NCBI GenBank assembly: GCA_039178835.1
Contig: JBCDFA010000392.1
Location: forward strand, 1 to 7,033
From: AL-N1 sp039178835
GTDB taxonomy: Bacteria; Chloroflexota; Chloroflexia; Chloroflexales; Roseiflexaceae
Direction: 5' to 3'
DNA length: 7,033 bases
The notes beneath the pieces are model-generated. The model ran no database searches and was not told where the DNA came from. It was given only the letters and a program-made list of their open reading frames with translations. Shown piece by piece: positions 6,182 through 7,033 of this stretch; the stretch's first letter is position 1, and the number at the start of each line of letters is the position of its first letter. The position numbers and the translations under genes are program-made.

Positions 6182-6928
6182 TTATTCGTGAGGGACTAAC
6201 ACGTGGCTTGGGCGTCCAATCGAAGCCAACGTTTCATTCACCAGTGGCGATTGACGATTCAAGCGATATCCATCAAGCAAAACACCCCGCACAAAGTGTG
6301 CTATCTGTGACTTCTCGAAGGAAAGGGTTGGCCGAATAGGAATAATGTAGAACAAACGTGATGTCAGTACCGACTCAGGTGTTTGGGAATCCTCTTCGTG
6401 ACCAGCAACCATATAGGGAGCGGCATAATTCACATGAGGGAAATGTGCACCAAAACGACCAAAAATTTCTTTCCGTTGTTGACGTTGCAGTACTTCTCCC
6501 TCATCAGACGCAAGGCTTGGATCAGCGATCTCACCGCAGAACCCAATCGGAGTTTTCTGTCCCTGTGCAGCTGCATCAGCACAAATCTGCTCAATCGTGT
6601 AACGTTGGAGAATCCACCCAAGCCCGCGGCTACGATACTGTGGTAGCAAGCCGACAAACTGCCCATACCCGAAATGACGCTGGCGCAAGTACTGAAATAT
6701 ACGAAAGCCAGCCATCTCGCCATTGTGCTCAAGCATCCAGAGATGGAAGATGGCCACTGAGTCACGAACTCGTGCACATTGCGCCCAATGTTGAATCAGT
6801 GGTACATAGCGCCGATCTTCTGGAAAAACGGTGAGAAACATCTCAATGAGCGTGTCCAACAACACAGGTGTCTTATCAGTGACAGCGTGAATGATTGGGG
6901 TTGATGGGTAGGCAGCGGTATTGGTCAT
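6182..6928 (-). CDS. GNAT-type acyltransferase (acetyltransferase) of unknown substrate
   Basis: The 248-residue protein carries a GNAT core in its first half. Strands around 58-93 (VAIFHLWMLEHNGEMAGFRIF, then GQFVGLLPQYRS) lead into the acetyl-CoA pyrophosphate loop R-S-R-G-L-G (99-104), which fits the family pattern Q/R-X-X-G-X-G/A, followed by helix WILQRYTIEQICADAA. The remaining 130 or so residues form an extended C-terminal part with no motif I recognise. It has no signal peptide or membrane segment, so a cytosolic enzyme is expected, moving an acyl group from CoA to an unidentified amine. The start at 6928 is chosen because AGGAGAG lies just upstream at good spacing; the frame is open to 7015, but that would bury this ribosome site. 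It appears to be transcribed alone. The GNAT assignment is good at superfamily level only. Confidence 0.8.
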   Translation of the reverse strand: MTNTAAYPSTPIIHAVTDKTPVLLDTLIEMFLTVFPEDRRYVPLIQHWAQCARVRDSVAIFHLWMLEHNGEMAGFRIFQYLRQRHFGYGQFVGLLPQYRSRGLGWILQRYTIEQICADAAAQGQKTPIGFCGEIADPSLASDEGEVLQRQQRKEIFGRFGAHFPHVNYAAPYMVAGHEEDSQTPESVLTSRLFYIIPIRPTLSFEKSQIAHFVRGVLLDGYRLNRQSPLVNETLASIGRPSHVLVPHE

Positions 6929-6932
6929 GCGA

Positions 6933-6939
6933 CTCTCCT
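6933..6939 (-). promoter_or_regulatory. Ribosome binding site of the acetyltransferase gene
   Basis: Minus-strand AGGAGAG ends four bases before the ATG at 6928, with the AGGAG core six bases away. It is a strong site and fixes the start, giving 248 rather than 277 residues. Confidence 0.8.
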
Positions 6940-7033
6940 GAAGGTTGTGTTGTACAGAAATGCGAAATGTCACCATCATCACCTCAAGGCACAACAGAAA
7001 ACAACTGTCCGACAAGCATAGAGTGAGTGCCCC

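Noticed and set aside
6088..6339. Plus-strand open frame of 83 codons
   Set aside because: A purine-rich stretch precedes parts of it, but it runs through an inverted repeat and then antisense into the GNAT gene, with no recognisable protein features.
6430..6777. Minus-strand open frame of 115 codons
   Set aside because: It lies in another frame inside the GNAT gene and has no family features.
6358..6834. Plus-strand open frame of 158 codons
   Set aside because: It is antisense to the GNAT gene, shows no recognisable domain or ribosome site, and the opposite strand has a clear motif and start.

Overview
This looks like an ordinary bacterial chromosome segment with low coding density. It holds four intact protein genes, one clearly decayed regulator gene, and a stretch of about 1.1 kb with no gene I can call. 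Base composition is mid-range by eye. A membrane-anchored MutS-like ATPase, a beta-lactamase-fold serine hydrolase with a C-terminal membrane domain, and a GbsR-type regulator remnant together would fit a free-living environmental bacterium. Chloroflexota is my best guess, but it rests on the general flavour of the families and is weak. There is no rRNA, tRNA, CRISPR array or recognisable insertion sequence.

Layout from the left. (1) A plus-strand gene (17-1867, possibly starting before the window) encodes a MutS-family ATPase with five predicted membrane segments and no visible mismatch-recognition domain. (2) At 1925-2277, plus strand, lies the wreck of a GbsR/MarR-type transcriptional regulator. 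Its helix-turn-helix region appears deleted, and it also carries a frameshift and a nonsense codon. (3) An intact SAM-dependent methyltransferase of the leucine carboxyl methyltransferase (LCM) type (2304-3209, plus) starts 26 bases after the remnant ends, so the two were probably one operon. (4) A secreted or membrane-anchored serine hydrolase (3227-5086, minus) converges on the methyltransferase with only 17 bases between the stop codons. (5) The gap 5087-6181 holds a good minus-strand promoter motif, possible coding remnants on the minus strand, and two inverted repeats just downstream of the last gene. (6) A GNAT-type acetyltransferase (6182-6928, minus) ends the window.

The intact genes do not form an obvious pathway. 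The clearest story is regulatory decay: a methyltransferase gene whose apparent local regulator has lost its DNA-binding domain. I found no convincing new multi-gene system. The items most worth a second look are the regulator remnant, the membrane MutS-like protein, and the 5.1-6.2 kb gap.
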